Below are positions 8,269 through 17,371 of a stretch of 64,000 nucleotides of DNA, piece by piece (the stretch's first letter is position 1; each line of letters begins with the position of its first letter). The translations under genes and the position numbers were made by a program. This DNA is from Dictyoglomus thermophilum H-6-12 (GTDB lineage Bacteria; Dictyoglomota; Dictyoglomia; Dictyoglomales; Dictyoglomaceae), in the NCBI RefSeq assembly GCF_000020965.1, contig NC_011297.1, positions 1,646,525 through 1,710,524 on the forward strand. Direction: 5' to 3'. Below the pieces are notes generated by a model, which worked only from the letters and a program-made list of their open reading frames with translations, did not search any database and was not told where the DNA came from.

Positions 8269-9981
8269 TTGAGAAAAGACTACTTAGAAATATTAAAAAA
8301 GGAAGAAGTTATAGCCTACTTTTCTATGGAAATTGCCCTAATTAGCGATATTCCAACCTACAGTGGTGGACTTGGAGTCCTTGCAGGAGACACTGTAAGA
8401 ACAGCAGCAGATCTAAATATACCATTCATAGCAGTAACTCAACTCAGTAGAATGGGTTATTTCAAACAAGAAATAGATAAAGAAGGCAATCAGATTGAAT
8501 ATCCAGTAAACTGGGAGCCTGAAAAATTCCTTACCCGACTCCCTTTCAAAACCAGTGTTGAAATAGAAGGTAGAAACGTATTTATCCAACCTTGGGTCTA
8601 CTACTGGACATCTCTCCATGGTCACACAGTACCTGTTATTTTTCTAGACACTAACCTACCTGAAAACTCTGAAGAGGATAGGAATATAACCGATATTCTT
8701 TATGGTGGGGATTTGGCTCATAGATTAAAACAAGAAATTGTTCTAGGCATTGGTGGAGCAAAGGTAATAAAACAACTAAACTTAAGGGTAAGAAAATATC
8801 ATTTAAATGAAGGTCATTCTTCTTTACTAACTCTTGAATTATTAAAAGATGAGCTATCCTCAGGAAAAACTTTGGAAGAAGCCACAGAAAATGTAAGAGA
8901 AAAATGTGTATTTACAACCCATACTCCTGTAGAAGCAGGACACGATAAATTTCCTTATGAAATGGTAGCCAAAATACTTGGAAACTACATCTCTATAGAT
9001 CTGATCAAAAAGTTCGGAGGGAACGATGTTCTTAACATGACTCTGCTTGCTTTAAACTTATCTGGCTATGTCAACGGAGTAGCAAAAAGGCACCAAGAGA
9101 TTTCCCTTCAAATGTTTCCCGGACACAGGATTCATGCAATTACTAATGGTGTTCACTCCTTTACCTGGACTTCTCCAAGCTTCAGAAAACTCTTTGATAA
9201 GTATATACCCGGATGGGCTACAGAGCCAGAACTTCTCTCAAGAGCCCAGTTTATACCCCTGGAAGAAATATGGAATGCCCATATGGAAGCTAAAAGAGAT
9301 CTGATAAAGTTTATTTATGAAACCACTGGAATTCAATTCGATGAAAATACACTTACTATTGGATTTGCAAGAAGAGCTACAGCCTATAAAAGGCCACATT
9401 TACTATTTTCAGATCTAAACAGATTAAAGAAAGTAAAAAGAAAGGGACCAATCCAAATTGTCTATGCTGGAAAAGCCCATCCTAAGGACATAGAAGGGAA
9501 AAAACTTATAAAGGAAATTTACGAGTACATAAAAGCTCTTGAGAACGACATAAAAATTGTCTATTTACAAGATTATAATCTGGACATGGCAAAAAAAATT
9601 ATAGCAGGAGTAGACGTATGGTTAAATACTCCCCAAAGACCTTTAGAGGCCTCAGGTACCAGTGGTATGAAAGCAGCCCATAATGGGGTAATTAACTTTA
9701 GTGTCCTCGACGGATGGTGGATCGAAGGGCATGTAGAAGGATATACAGGCTGGTCCATAGGTCCATCTCCTTTTGAAGAAAAGAGCATTGAAAACCATAT
9801 TCAGGAAGAGATCGATGACCTATACAACAAATTAGAGTATATAATTATTCCAACCTACTATCATCATAGGGATGAATGGATAAGAATCATGAGAAATTCC
9901 ATATCTAACATTGCTTCCTATTTCAACACCCACAGAATGATGAAAAGATATATTACAGAGGCATATTTCAAAAGAAGCTAA
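8269..9981 (+). CDS. glgP: alpha-glucan phosphorylase, short form (GT35)
   Basis: A 570-residue enzyme that releases glucose 1-phosphate from alpha-1,4-glucans using pyridoxal phosphate. The PLP lysine is Lys468 in SGTSGMKAAHNG, followed by NFSVLDGWW; the early motif YFSMEIAL is also typical. The length fits the short thermophile/archaeal-type phosphorylases (TIGR02094), not the roughly 800-residue E. coli form. I use TTG 8269 because GGGAGGT lies eight bases upstream and no nearby ATG has a better site. No signal peptide, so it acts on intracellular glycogen or imported maltodextrins. It has its own promoter and a terminator immediately after the stop. Confidence 0.94.
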   Translation: MRKDYLEILKKEEVIAYFSMEIALISDIPTYSGGLGVLAGDTVRTAADLNIPFIAVTQLSRMGYFKQEIDKEGNQIEYPVNWEPEKFLTRLPFKTSVEIEGRNVFIQPWVYYWTSLHGHTVPVIFLDTNLPENSEEDRNITDILYGGDLAHRLKQEIVLGIGGAKVIKQLNLRVRKYHLNEGHSSLLTLELLKDELSSGKTLEEATENVREKCVFTTHTPVEAGHDKFPYEMVAKILGNYISIDLIKKFGGNDVLNMTLLALNLSGYVNGVAKRHQEISLQMFPGHRIHAITNGVHSFTWTSPSFRKLFDKYIPGWATEPELLSRAQFIPLEEIWNAHMEAKRDLIKFIYETTGIQFDENTLTIGFARRATAYKRPHLLFSDLNRLKKVKRKGPIQIVYAGKAHPKDIEGKKLIKEIYEYIKALENDIKIVYLQDYNLDMAKKIIAGVDVWLNTPQRPLEASGTSGMKAAHNGVINFSVLDGWWIEGHVEGYTGWSIGPSPFEEKSIENHIQEEIDDLYNKLEYIIIPTYYHHRDEWIRIMRNSISNIASYFNTHRMMKRYITEAYFKRS

Positions 9982-10008
9982 GAAGGGAGGATTTAACATC
10001 CTCCCTTC
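9982..10008. terminator. bidirectional terminator after glgP
   Basis: GAAGGGAGGAT (9982-9992) pairs with ATCCTCCCTTC (9998-10008): 11 bp with a five-base loop. It lies directly between the stops of the convergent glucan phosphorylase and ROK genes. Confidence 0.75.
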
Positions 10009-10018
10009 ATTGTAATTC

Positions 10019-11209
10019 TTACACCGTAGAGAGTACTGGACCTTCAAATATATCCCAAAATGCCCATATACCTGCTCCAACAAGCTCTGCAGGATAATCT
10101 AAGAAGGACGTAAGTTCAATCCTAACCTTTCCCGCATCAGAGGTTATACTTTTTTCCTCCACAATTTTTTTGATCTCCTGCCTTATAAACTCCCATACCT
10201 CTTTAGTATCTTTTTTAATAAGCGGTCCTCCAAGGATTATAACGTCTGGATTTAAACCGTTAATAATGTTTATTAATCCAATTGCTAACTCGTTTATATA
10301 TTTTTTAAGAACTTTCTCATCAGAAACTTCTACAGTCTCTTTCTCTGAATCAAAGCCTGCTTTTAGCGCAATCTCGCTTCCTAAAGAAGCATATCTTTCC
10401 CAACATCCTAAATTTCCACACTTACACTTAAGGCCATCTTTCATAACTGTCATATGACCAAATTCACCAGCAGTATTATATCTTCCCCTATAAAGTTTTC
10501 CATCAAGAATCAATCCCGTTCCTATTCCTTCTCCAACGTATACATAAACTATGTTTAGATCATTATATTCTATTTTAGTCCCAAGCATTCCTTCCGCTAC
10601 TACAGCCATATTTGCCTCATTATCCATCTTAACAGGAATTTCAACAGAAAAGACTTTCTTTATCCTATCCGCAATCATATCTCCTAAAGGAAGATTCTTC
10701 CAATTCAAATTGGGAGCCACCACTACATTTTTAAACGTATTGTCTACTATTCCTGGTATTCCAATACCTACTGCGTGAGTTTTATTAAGACCCTCAGGAA
10801 AAAGCATCTTAGTATACTCTTCCAATTTATCGAGAAAGTCTTGAGGATTCTTAGGGGTAAGGAAGCTTTTTATCTCTTTTATATTCATAGCAAAATCAAT
10901 CTTAGATAAATAAGTATGTGTAACTCCTACTTTTATAGCAAGAGCGTTTTTATACTCAGGATTTAAGCCGAGAACTATAGCTTTTCTACCAATTTTTTTC
11001 TCACTTGAGGGTTCTATCTCTATAATCATACCTTCATCTATAAGAGTATTTACAAGCCTTGTTACAGTGCTCTTGCTTAAATTAAATCTCTTGGCAATTT
11101 CTGTACGAGAAATATTTCTACAGCGAAGAAAGGCATTTAATATTATAGTTTTGTTTACTTCTCTTTGTTGACTCGCTCTTCCTCCTCTACCTGTTCTAAT
11201 AAAAACCAT
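10019..11209 (-). CDS. ROK-family transcriptional regulator
   Basis: A 396-residue XylR/NagC-type protein. The N-terminal winged helix-turn-helix (TEIAKRFNLSKSTVTRL, about residues 37-53) is followed by a ROK sugar-kinase-like domain with the zinc motif CKCGNLGCWE. Such proteins usually repress sugar-use genes and release DNA on binding a sugar. There is a ribosome site, GGGAGG, upstream of the ATG. The neighbourhood suggests it could control glucan or mannan genes here, but no shared operator could be matched with confidence. It has a promoter whose -35 overlaps that of the divergent gene. Confidence 0.9.
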   Translation of the reverse strand: MVFIRTGRGGRASQQREVNKTIILNAFLRCRNISRTEIAKRFNLSKSTVTRLVNTLIDEGMIIEIEPSSEKKIGRKAIVLGLNPEYKNALAIKVGVTHTYLSKIDFAMNIKEIKSFLTPKNPQDFLDKLEEYTKMLFPEGLNKTHAVGIGIPGIVDNTFKNVVVAPNLNWKNLPLGDMIADRIKKVFSVEIPVKMDNEANMAVVAEGMLGTKIEYNDLNIVYVYVGEGIGTGLILDGKLYRGRYNTAGEFGHMTVMKDGLKCKCGNLGCWERYASLGSEIALKAGFDSEKETVEVSDEKVLKKYINELAIGLINIINGLNPDVIILGGPLIKKDTKEVWEFIRQEIKKIVEEKSITSDAGKVRIELTSFLDYPAELVGAGIWAFWDIFEGPVLSTV

Positions 11210-11260
11210 ATTGCTAATTCATCCTCCCATTAGTTTCTATTTGAAAATAAATTATATTTT

Positions 11261-11310
11261 ATTAAACAACTTTTAATTTTTTTTGTCAATATATAGAATT
11301 ATATTATAAA
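11261..11310. promoter_or_regulatory. back-to-back promoters with overlapping -35 boxes
   Basis: Minus strand: TTGACA (11289-11284), 17-base spacer, TTTAAT (11266-11261) for the ROK gene. Plus strand: TTGTCA (11283-11288), 16-base spacer, TATAAA (11305-11310) for the gene at 11338. The two -35 boxes occupy the same bases, so both promoters are unlikely to be bound at once. Confidence 0.5.
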
Positions 11311-11337
11311 CAAAACTGATTTTTGGGGAGGATAAAA

Positions 11338-11637
11338 ATGTTTAAATGGATAAAAAAGTTACTTTCTACATCTTCTTCAGAACCAACATCAAACTCCTTT
11401 ATAGTCACAGTAAAATGTAAAAGATGCGGAGAAATAATTGACGTAAGAGTAAGGCCCAAAGAAGAGGCAAATCCTGAATTTGGAAACATGGACCAGATTA
11501 TAAAGTATGATCTATACAAAGACGTATTAGGTGTAAAATGTCCTAACCTTATTAGAATTCACATTGAGTTTTCACCTTCTTGGAGTATAATTTCAAAAGA
11601 GATTGAAAATGGTGAATTTGTTGAAGTTAAGAAATAA
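11338..11637 (+). CDS. small conserved protein with zinc-ribbon-like cysteines
   Basis: A 99-residue protein with CKRCGEIIDVRVRP near residue 25 and a further CPNL near residue 70; the expected fourth metal ligand is not obvious. I recall similar unnamed proteins in other thermophiles but cannot give a function. ATG 11338 is used because GGGGAGG lies just upstream; the earlier TTG at 11325 region would encode the ribosome site itself. The next gene, an aldo/keto reductase, starts 21 bases after the stop and shares the direction, so the two probably form an operon with RqcH. Confidence 0.7.
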   Translation: MFKWIKKLLSTSSSEPTSNSFIVTVKCKRCGEIIDVRVRPKEEANPEFGNMDQIIKYDLYKDVLGVKCPNLIRIHIEFSPSWSIISKEIENGEFVEVKK

Positions 11638-11658
11638 AAATATAAGGAGGTATGAAAA

Positions 11659-12609
11659 ATGGAATACAGAAAACTTGGAAAAGCTGGAGTTAAATTAAGC
11701 GTTTTGGGTCTTGGAGCCTGGCTCACCTTTGGAGAAAAAGTTAACTATGATGTAACAAAGGAATGTATTGCTACTGCTATAGAAAATGGTGTAAATTTCA
11801 TAGACCTTGCAGACGTATATGCAAGAGGAGAAGCAGAAAGAGTAGTAGGAAAGGTTATAAAAGACCTTGGCATCAGGAGACAAGACCTAGTAATATCTAG
11901 TAAGGTTTACTGGCCTATGAGCGACAACATAAACGATAGAGGGCTTTCAAGGAAACATATAATGGAGTCCATTGATGGATCTCTTAAAAGATTAGGAGTA
12001 GACTATCTTGATATCTATTTTTGCCATCGTTATGATCCGGAAACTCCTATAGACGAAGTAGTAAGGGCCATGGATGATTTAGTACATCAAGGGAAAATTC
12101 TTTATTGGGGGACTAGTGTATGGAGTGCAGCTCAGATTGAAAGTGCTGTTGGAACAGCAATAAAATATAACGCCTATCCGCCTCAAGTAGAACAGCCTAG
12201 GTACAATATGTTAGATAGACACATTGAACCAGAAATAATTCCTACCTGTGCAAAACATGGAATTGGTATTACTGTATTTTCTCCCCTTGCCCAAGGAATA
12301 TTAACCGGAAAATACAACAGCGGAATTCCTGCAGGAAGTAGAGCCTCTTGGAGTGATTGGCTTAAAAATGAACTTACCGAAGAGAATATAGAAAAGGTTA
12401 GAAAACTTACTAACCTTGCCAAAGATCTTGGGATAACCATGTCTCAACTTGCCTTAGCGTGGATCCTAAGAAGACCAGAAATAACCTCCGCAATTGTAGG
12501 AGCTTCAAAACCCGAACAACTTAAAGAAACTCTTAAGGCTGGTGATATCAAGCTTACCGAAGATGTACTTGAGGAAATTGAAAAAATACTTGCCAACGCA
12601 CCTAAATAA
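11659..12609 (+). CDS. aldo/keto reductase
   Basis: A 316-residue TIM-barrel NADPH-dependent oxidoreductase. The catalytic tetrad is recognisable: Asp in FIDLAD and Tyr in VYARGEAE, Lys in SSKVYW and His in IYFCHRYD. The cofactor-end pattern SAIVGASKPEQL near residue 275 is typical. It is closest in appearance to the potassium-channel beta-subunit/YghZ-like group, which reduces aldehydes and ketones; the natural substrate cannot be told. AGGAGG precedes the ATG. RqcH follows after three bases, so the genes are cotranscribed, though a functional link is not evident. Confidence 0.9.
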   Translation: MEYRKLGKAGVKLSVLGLGAWLTFGEKVNYDVTKECIATAIENGVNFIDLADVYARGEAERVVGKVIKDLGIRRQDLVISSKVYWPMSDNINDRGLSRKHIMESIDGSLKRLGVDYLDIYFCHRYDPETPIDEVVRAMDDLVHQGKILYWGTSVWSAAQIESAVGTAIKYNAYPPQVEQPRYNMLDRHIEPEIIPTCAKHGIGITVFSPLAQGILTGKYNSGIPAGSRASWSDWLKNELTEENIEKVRKLTNLAKDLGITMSQLALAWILRRPEITSAIVGASKPEQLKETLKAGDIKLTEDVLEEIEKILANAPK

Positions 12610-12612
12610 GGC

Positions 12613-14319
12613 ATGAAGTTAAAACTAAGCTTTGATTTACTAACTTTAGAGCTCTTCTATGAAGAGACAAAAGATATAGTTTTAAATTCTATCATAGAAA
12701 AAATATATCAGATAGGAAATACTGATATATTTTTAGAATTATTTTCCGTCGATCAAGGAAGGTATAAGTTAGTTTTATCAGTACATCCACAGCTTTATAG
12801 AATCCAAATTACTAAAAAGGAATTTCCTTATCCTGCGCGTCCCCCTTCTTTCCTCATGCTTCTTAGAAAACATTTAGAAGGGGGACGTATAATTCAGTAT
12901 TCTTTAGTACCCCAGGAAAGAATAGTAGAGCTTAAAATAAAGAGATTTCCCGAAGAAGATAAAAAACTTATATTGGAACTAATGGGGAAATACAGCAACC
13001 TAATACTTCTAAATGAGGCTAACATTATAATTGACTCTATAAAGCATGTAACCAGCGAAGTAAGTAGATTTAGAGAAATTTTACCTGGAGTTCCCTACAT
13101 ATATCCTCCTAAAACTCAGAAGATCTCACTCCCTGATATCGATGAAAACAAATTAGATGAGATCTTAAGTAAAGAGGTCTCCCTCAAAGACTTACTTTTA
13201 AAAGAGTTAACTTATATGAACCCTCAATTAGTTAATGACATTCTTTTAGAAAACGATAAAGAAAAAATCAAAAAAAGGATCTTAGAAATAAAAGAGAAAA
13301 TCATAAAAAAAGATCTAACGCCCATAGTATATATCCACGAGGGAGAACCTGTTGCCTTTAGTTTATTTCCTTTAAAAGAATATGAAAATTTTGAAAGAAA
13401 AGAATTTGACAAAGTATATAAAGCTGTAGACTATGTATACTCTTACGCCTTTGACAAAACGTTATTTGAACAACAGCAAAGGAGACTTTTAGAGATAGTA
13501 AAGGAAAACATCGAAAAAGTAACAGAAAAAATAAGAGAATTTGAAGAGCAGATAAAGGAGGGGGAAGAAGCAGAAAAACTAAGAATAAAAGGAGAAATAC
13601 TCCTACTTAACAAGGATCAAATAAAAAAAGGAACTGAAAAGATAATACTTCCCAATCCTTATAATCCTGAAGAGATGGTAGAAATAGAACTTGATCTTAG
13701 TCTTTCAGCCTTTGAAAACGCTCAAAAATACTTTAAAAAATATAAAAAACTAAAAAGAGGAATAAATATTTTGAAAGAGCAAAAACAAAAGTTAGAAGAA
13801 GAATTATACTATTTAAATTCTCTTGAATTTTCTATAGAAAATTCCAAAAGTTTTCCGGAGTTGAGAGAGATAGAAGAAGAATTAGAAAAAGGAGGATATA
13901 TAAAAGAGAGAAAAGAGATAATATACAAAAGAGAAAAAAAACCAGAACTACTGAAATTTATAAGTTCCGATGGATTTGAAATCTATGTAGGAAAAAACAA
14001 CAGACAAAACGAAATAATAACTTTTCAAATAGCAAAGCCAGAGGATTTATGGCTTCATGCCAGAGGAATACCGGGAGCCCATGTAATAATAAAAACTAAT
14101 AATCAGGAGGTTCCTGAAAGCACTCTTTACGAAGCCTGCTCTCTTGCAGCCTACTTCAGTAAGGGCAAATACTCAAGCTATGTTCCAGTAGATTATACAA
14201 AAAGAAAATACGTAACAAAACCAAAAGAATCAAAACCAGGATTTGTAGTATATAAGAATGAAAAAACCATGTTTGCTAAACCAGAAGATGCGCTAACTCT
14301 TCTCTCTCAAAAAACTTAA
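12613..14319 (+). CDS. rqcH: RqcH/NFACT family ribosome quality-control protein
   Basis: A 568-residue NEMF/Rqc2/FbpA homologue. Domains in order: NFACT-N (1-200, with PPSFLMLLRKHLEGG near residue 78), a charged coiled coil (about 280-440) and NFACT-R at the C-terminus (DLWLHARGIPGAHVIIKT near 480). In bacteria it binds stalled 50S-peptidyl-tRNA complexes and recruits tRNA-Ala to add C-terminal alanine tails. The Asp-Arg pair that family studies describe as needed for tRNA binding appears here as Glu102-Arg103, a conservative change. No good ribosome site precedes the ATG, which lies three bases after the aldo/keto reductase stop, so translation is probably coupled. The 3' end overlaps rluD by 27 bases. 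Confidence 0.93.
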   Translation: MKLKLSFDLLTLELFYEETKDIVLNSIIEKIYQIGNTDIFLELFSVDQGRYKLVLSVHPQLYRIQITKKEFPYPARPPSFLMLLRKHLEGGRIIQYSLVPQERIVELKIKRFPEEDKKLILELMGKYSNLILLNEANIIIDSIKHVTSEVSRFREILPGVPYIYPPKTQKISLPDIDENKLDEILSKEVSLKDLLLKELTYMNPQLVNDILLENDKEKIKKRILEIKEKIIKKDLTPIVYIHEGEPVAFSLFPLKEYENFERKEFDKVYKAVDYVYSYAFDKTLFEQQQRRLLEIVKENIEKVTEKIREFEEQIKEGEEAEKLRIKGEILLLNKDQIKKGTEKIILPNPYNPEEMVEIELDLSLSAFENAQKYFKKYKKLKRGINILKEQKQKLEEELYYLNSLEFSIENSKSFPELREIEEELEKGGYIKERKEIIYKREKKPELLKFISSDGFEIYVGKNNRQNEIITFQIAKPEDLWLHARGIPGAHVIIKTNNQEVPESTLYEACSLAAYFSKGKYSSYVPVDYTKRKYVTKPKESKPGFVVYKNEKTMFAKPEDALTLLSQKT

Positions 14320-15204
14320 TACCCTTTTAAACTCCTCAGGAAGATCAATTTCAAACTCCATAGGTACATTTTTTGTTGGGTGTATAAAAGAGATTTTTTT
14401 AGCATGTAAAAGTTGACCTCTTACTCCAAATCTTTTGTCTATCCTACCATAGACTTCATCACCCAATATGGGGAATCCCAAATGAGATATATGAACTCTT
14501 ATTTGATGAGTTCTACCTGTTTCAAGATCTGCAGAAATCAAGGTATAACCTTTAAATCTCTCTAAAACCTTAAAATTTGTTATTGCTAACTTTCCATAAG
14601 GCACAATGGCCATCCTCTTTCGATCTATTGGATGCCTTCCCAAAGGTGCCTCTACTCTTTTTTCCTCCCAAGGAATTTCACCTTCGCATATAGCCCAATA
14701 AGTCCTTTTTAAAATCCTATTTTTTAGCTGTTCCGAGAGTCTCTGATGAGAAACATCATTTTTAGCAATTATCAAAAGCCCTGTAGTATCTTTGTCAAGT
14801 CTGTGCACAATCCCTGGCCTTATTTCTCCACCTATTCCTGAAAGATCTTTTATCCTGTAAAGAAGAGCATTAACAAGGGTATCATTGTAATGCCCATGAG
14901 CTGGATGGACTACCATACCCTTTGGTTTATTAATTATCACTATATCATCATCTTCATATACTATCTCTATAGGAATATCCTGAGGCTTAATCTCAGTCTC
15001 CTCAGGAGGAGGAACAATAACTTCAATCTTGTCCCCTACTTTCACTTTATAACTGCTCTTTACCTCCTTTTCGTTAACCTTGATTAGACCCTTATCTATA
15101 AGATCTTGAATTTGGGAACGGGATAAAGAAATTTTTTGTGAAAGATATTTATCAATCCTTTCTCCACCATCTTCAACCAAAATTTCATACCTTTCTTTCT
15201 CCAT
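14293..15204 (-). CDS. rluD: RluA/RluD-family pseudouridine synthase
   Basis: A 303-residue enzyme with an N-terminal S4 RNA-binding domain (SRSQIQDLIDKGLIKVN) and a pseudouridine synthase domain with the catalytic HRLDKDTTGLL motif near residue 140. It converts uridine to pseudouridine, probably in 23S rRNA helix 69 if it is a true RluD; other RluA-family targets are possible. Its start lies eight bases downstream of the Crp/Fnr stop with only a weak ribosome site, suggesting coupling. The 3' end overlaps convergent rqcH. Confidence 0.92.
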   Translation of the reverse strand: MEKERYEILVEDGGERIDKYLSQKISLSRSQIQDLIDKGLIKVNEKEVKSSYKVKVGDKIEVIVPPPEETEIKPQDIPIEIVYEDDDIVIINKPKGMVVHPAHGHYNDTLVNALLYRIKDLSGIGGEIRPGIVHRLDKDTTGLLIIAKNDVSHQRLSEQLKNRILKRTYWAICEGEIPWEEKRVEAPLGRHPIDRKRMAIVPYGKLAITNFKVLERFKGYTLISADLETGRTHQIRVHISHLGFPILGDEVYGRIDKRFGVRGQLLHAKKISFIHPTKNVPMEFEIDLPEEFKRVLSFLREKS

Positions 15205-15212
15205 AAAAGAGG

Positions 15213-15890
15213 CTATACCCTTCTTTCTAACTCCTTTATATCCTTGATTATTATATGATTTCTCTCAATAGAGAGAATACCTTCCTCTTCAAAACTCTTT
15301 AATATTCTTATAGTAGTTTCTCGAGAAACTCCAATTAAGTTACCCAATTCCTGCCTTGTAAACTCAAGATCAATTAAAACTCCCTCATCTACTTTTTTTC
15401 CTCTATCTCTAGCAATATCAATTAGCAATCTTGCTATTCTACCCGAAGCATCTAAAAACATAAGGGTTTCTATTTGTCTATTTGCTTTTCTGAGCCTTAA
15501 AGATAAGGTTTTTAAAATTTTTAAAGCAAGTTCTGGATGCTTATATAGAAGACTCAAAAATTCATTCCTTTCGATAATAATTACATTTGTCTCTTCCAAA
15601 GCTACCACAGTGGCAGATCTGGGCTCACCATCAAGAAGAGACATCTCTCCAAAAAACTCAGTAGGATATAAGATGGCAAGAATTCCTTCTTTTCCCTCCT
15701 CAGTTTCAATAATCACTTTGACTCTACCAGAACATATAAGAAAAAAGAAATTCCCTGGATCCTCTTTCTGAAATATAATTGAATCCTTAGGATAACTTTT
15801 TTCCTTACATATAAGCAAAAGCTTTTCTAATTCATCATCAGAAAAATCTTCAAAAAGGGGAACATTTTTTAAAAACTTTTTCACTTCCAT
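15213..15890 (-). CDS. Crp/Fnr-family transcriptional regulator
   Basis: A 225-residue protein with an N-terminal cyclic-nucleotide-binding-type beta barrel (FGEMSLLDGEPRSATVVALE, about 80-100) and a C-terminal winged helix. The recognition helix GVSRETTIRILK keeps the Arg-Glu...Arg spacing that reads GTGA half-sites in E. coli CRP. I see no cysteine cluster for an Fnr-type iron-sulfur centre. The start is placed at the ATG at 15890 because AAGGAGAG lies seven bases upstream of it; the earlier ATG at 15911 has no ribosome site. A matching GTGA-N6-TCAC site lies at 21918 before the PEGA-repeat gene. The effector is unknown. Confidence 0.9.
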   Translation of the reverse strand: MEVKKFLKNVPLFEDFSDDELEKLLLICKEKSYPKDSIIFQKEDPGNFFFLICSGRVKVIIETEEGKEGILAILYPTEFFGEMSLLDGEPRSATVVALEETNVIIIERNEFLSLLYKHPELALKILKTLSLRLRKANRQIETLMFLDASGRIARLLIDIARDRGKKVDEGVLIDLEFTRQELGNLIGVSRETTIRILKSFEEEGILSIERNHIIIKDIKELERRV

Positions 15891-15967
15891 TTTTTCTCTC
15901 CTTTTTGTCATGGATTCTAAGCAAGATTATAACCTGATCTTGAAAAATTCAGCAACGAAAATTTTAA

Positions 15968-15996
15968 TTGTAATAAGATATCCTATCTGATAAAAT
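15968..15996 (+). promoter_or_regulatory. promoter of dnaA
   Basis: TTGTAA at 15968-15973, a 17-base spacer and TAAAAT at 15991-15996 predict a start near 16003. No cluster of DnaA boxes is seen in this gap. Confidence 0.55.
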
Positions 15997-16038
15997 TATT
16001 TTTGTCTTAAATCAAAAACTTTTTTGGAGATTTGTACA

Positions 16039-17364
16039 ATGGAAGACATAAAAAGCATTTGGGAAGAAGCTCTTTCTTATCTTTCGCTAGAAATTAGTAG
16101 GCCTGGTTTTGAAACATGGATAAAAACCCTCAAACCCCTCACCCTTGAGGGGGGTAAAATAGTACTTCAAACACCAAATAAATTTTCAAAAGATTGGTTG
16201 GAAGAATATTATCTTCCCCTTATTGAAGAAGTAATAAGAAAGGTAACTCAAAAAGATTTTAAGGTAGAAATACTTGCTGAAGAAAAAGAAGATAATATCC
16301 CTGAGGAAAAAAAAGTTGAGTACCTTTCTACCTCTTATAATAACCTAAACCCTAAATACACTTTCGATACCTTCGTAGTAGGAGATAGCAATAGGTTTGC
16401 TCATGCAGCTGCCTTAGCTGTAAGCCAAAATCCCGGTAAGGCCTATAATCCTCTTCTCATATATGGAGGCGTTGGTTTAGGCAAAACTCACCTTATCCAT
16501 GCCATTGGACACTCTATACAAGAAAAATATCCAAAAGCAAGAGTTGTTTATGCTTCCATGGAAAAGTTTACCGTAGAGCTTATTGATGCTATAAAAGAAG
16601 ACGGAATGACTAAGTTTAGAAACAGATATAGAAATATAGATGTGCTTTTGATAGATGATATTCAATTTTTAGCAGGAAAAGAGAGAACACAAGAAGAATT
16701 CTTCTATACCTTCAATGCCCTTTATGAGGCTGGAAAACAGATAGTTCTTACTAGCGATAGAGTTCCAAAAGAGATTCCTACCTTAGAGGATAGGTTAAGA
16801 TCACGTTTTGAATGGGGTTTAATTGCCGACATTCAACCCCCTGATTTGGAAACTAGGATAGCTATATTGAAGAAAAAAGCCGAAGCAGAGAAAGCTAAAG
16901 TGCCCGATGAAGTTATTGAGTTTATAGCCTCACAAATTCAATCAAACATTCGTGAATTAGAAGGAGCTTTAATAAGAACCATAGCCTTTGCCTCTTTAAA
17001 TAATATGCCCATAAATCTTGAACTTGCCAAAACAGTGCTTAAAGATATCATTCAGCCACAAATAAAGAATATAACTATGCAAAACATACTTCAAGCTGTT
17101 TCTGAGTACTTTAATATCAGCATTGAGCAATTAAAAGGAAAGGGAAGATCTCAAGAGATAGCTATCCCAAGACAAATAGCAATGTATCTTGCAAGAACCT
17201 TAACTGATCTTTCCCTCCCTAAAATTGGAGAAGAATTAGGAGGAAGAGATCATACTACGGTGCTTCATGCCTATGAAAAGATCCAAGAACTATACCAGAC
17301 AGACCTTTCTATTAAAAAGGCTATTCAAGATATCCAAAACCGCCTAAGAAATTCCAATCCATAA
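16039..17364 (+). CDS. dnaA: chromosomal replication initiator protein DnaA
   Basis: A 441-residue DnaA with all four domains: domain I (WEEALSYLSLEISRPGFETW near residue 7), a short linker, an AAA+ domain with Walker A GGVGLGKTH and Walker B LLIDDIQFL, and the C-terminal DNA-binding signature GGRDHTTVLHA. ATG 16039 is chosen; the upstream TTG at 16024 would place the weak ribosome site GGAG inside the coding sequence. dnaN and rpmH are not adjacent and no DnaA-box cluster flanks the gene, so nothing here marks the origin. The convergent hflC gene ends seven bases after the stop. Confidence 0.97.
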   Translation: MEDIKSIWEEALSYLSLEISRPGFETWIKTLKPLTLEGGKIVLQTPNKFSKDWLEEYYLPLIEEVIRKVTQKDFKVEILAEEKEDNIPEEKKVEYLSTSYNNLNPKYTFDTFVVGDSNRFAHAAALAVSQNPGKAYNPLLIYGGVGLGKTHLIHAIGHSIQEKYPKARVVYASMEKFTVELIDAIKEDGMTKFRNRYRNIDVLLIDDIQFLAGKERTQEEFFYTFNALYEAGKQIVLTSDRVPKEIPTLEDRLRSRFEWGLIADIQPPDLETRIAILKKKAEAEKAKVPDEVIEFIASQIQSNIRELEGALIRTIAFASLNNMPINLELAKTVLKDIIQPQIKNITMQNILQAVSEYFNISIEQLKGKGRSQEIAIPRQIAMYLARTLTDLSLPKIGEELGGRDHTTVLHAYEKIQELYQTDLSIKKAIQDIQNRLRNSNP

Positions 17365-17371
17365 ATAAAAC

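Noticed and set aside
15912-16038. Possible oriC next to dnaA
   Set aside because: The gap is only 127 bases and has no cluster of DnaA boxes; it is explained by the dnaA promoter.
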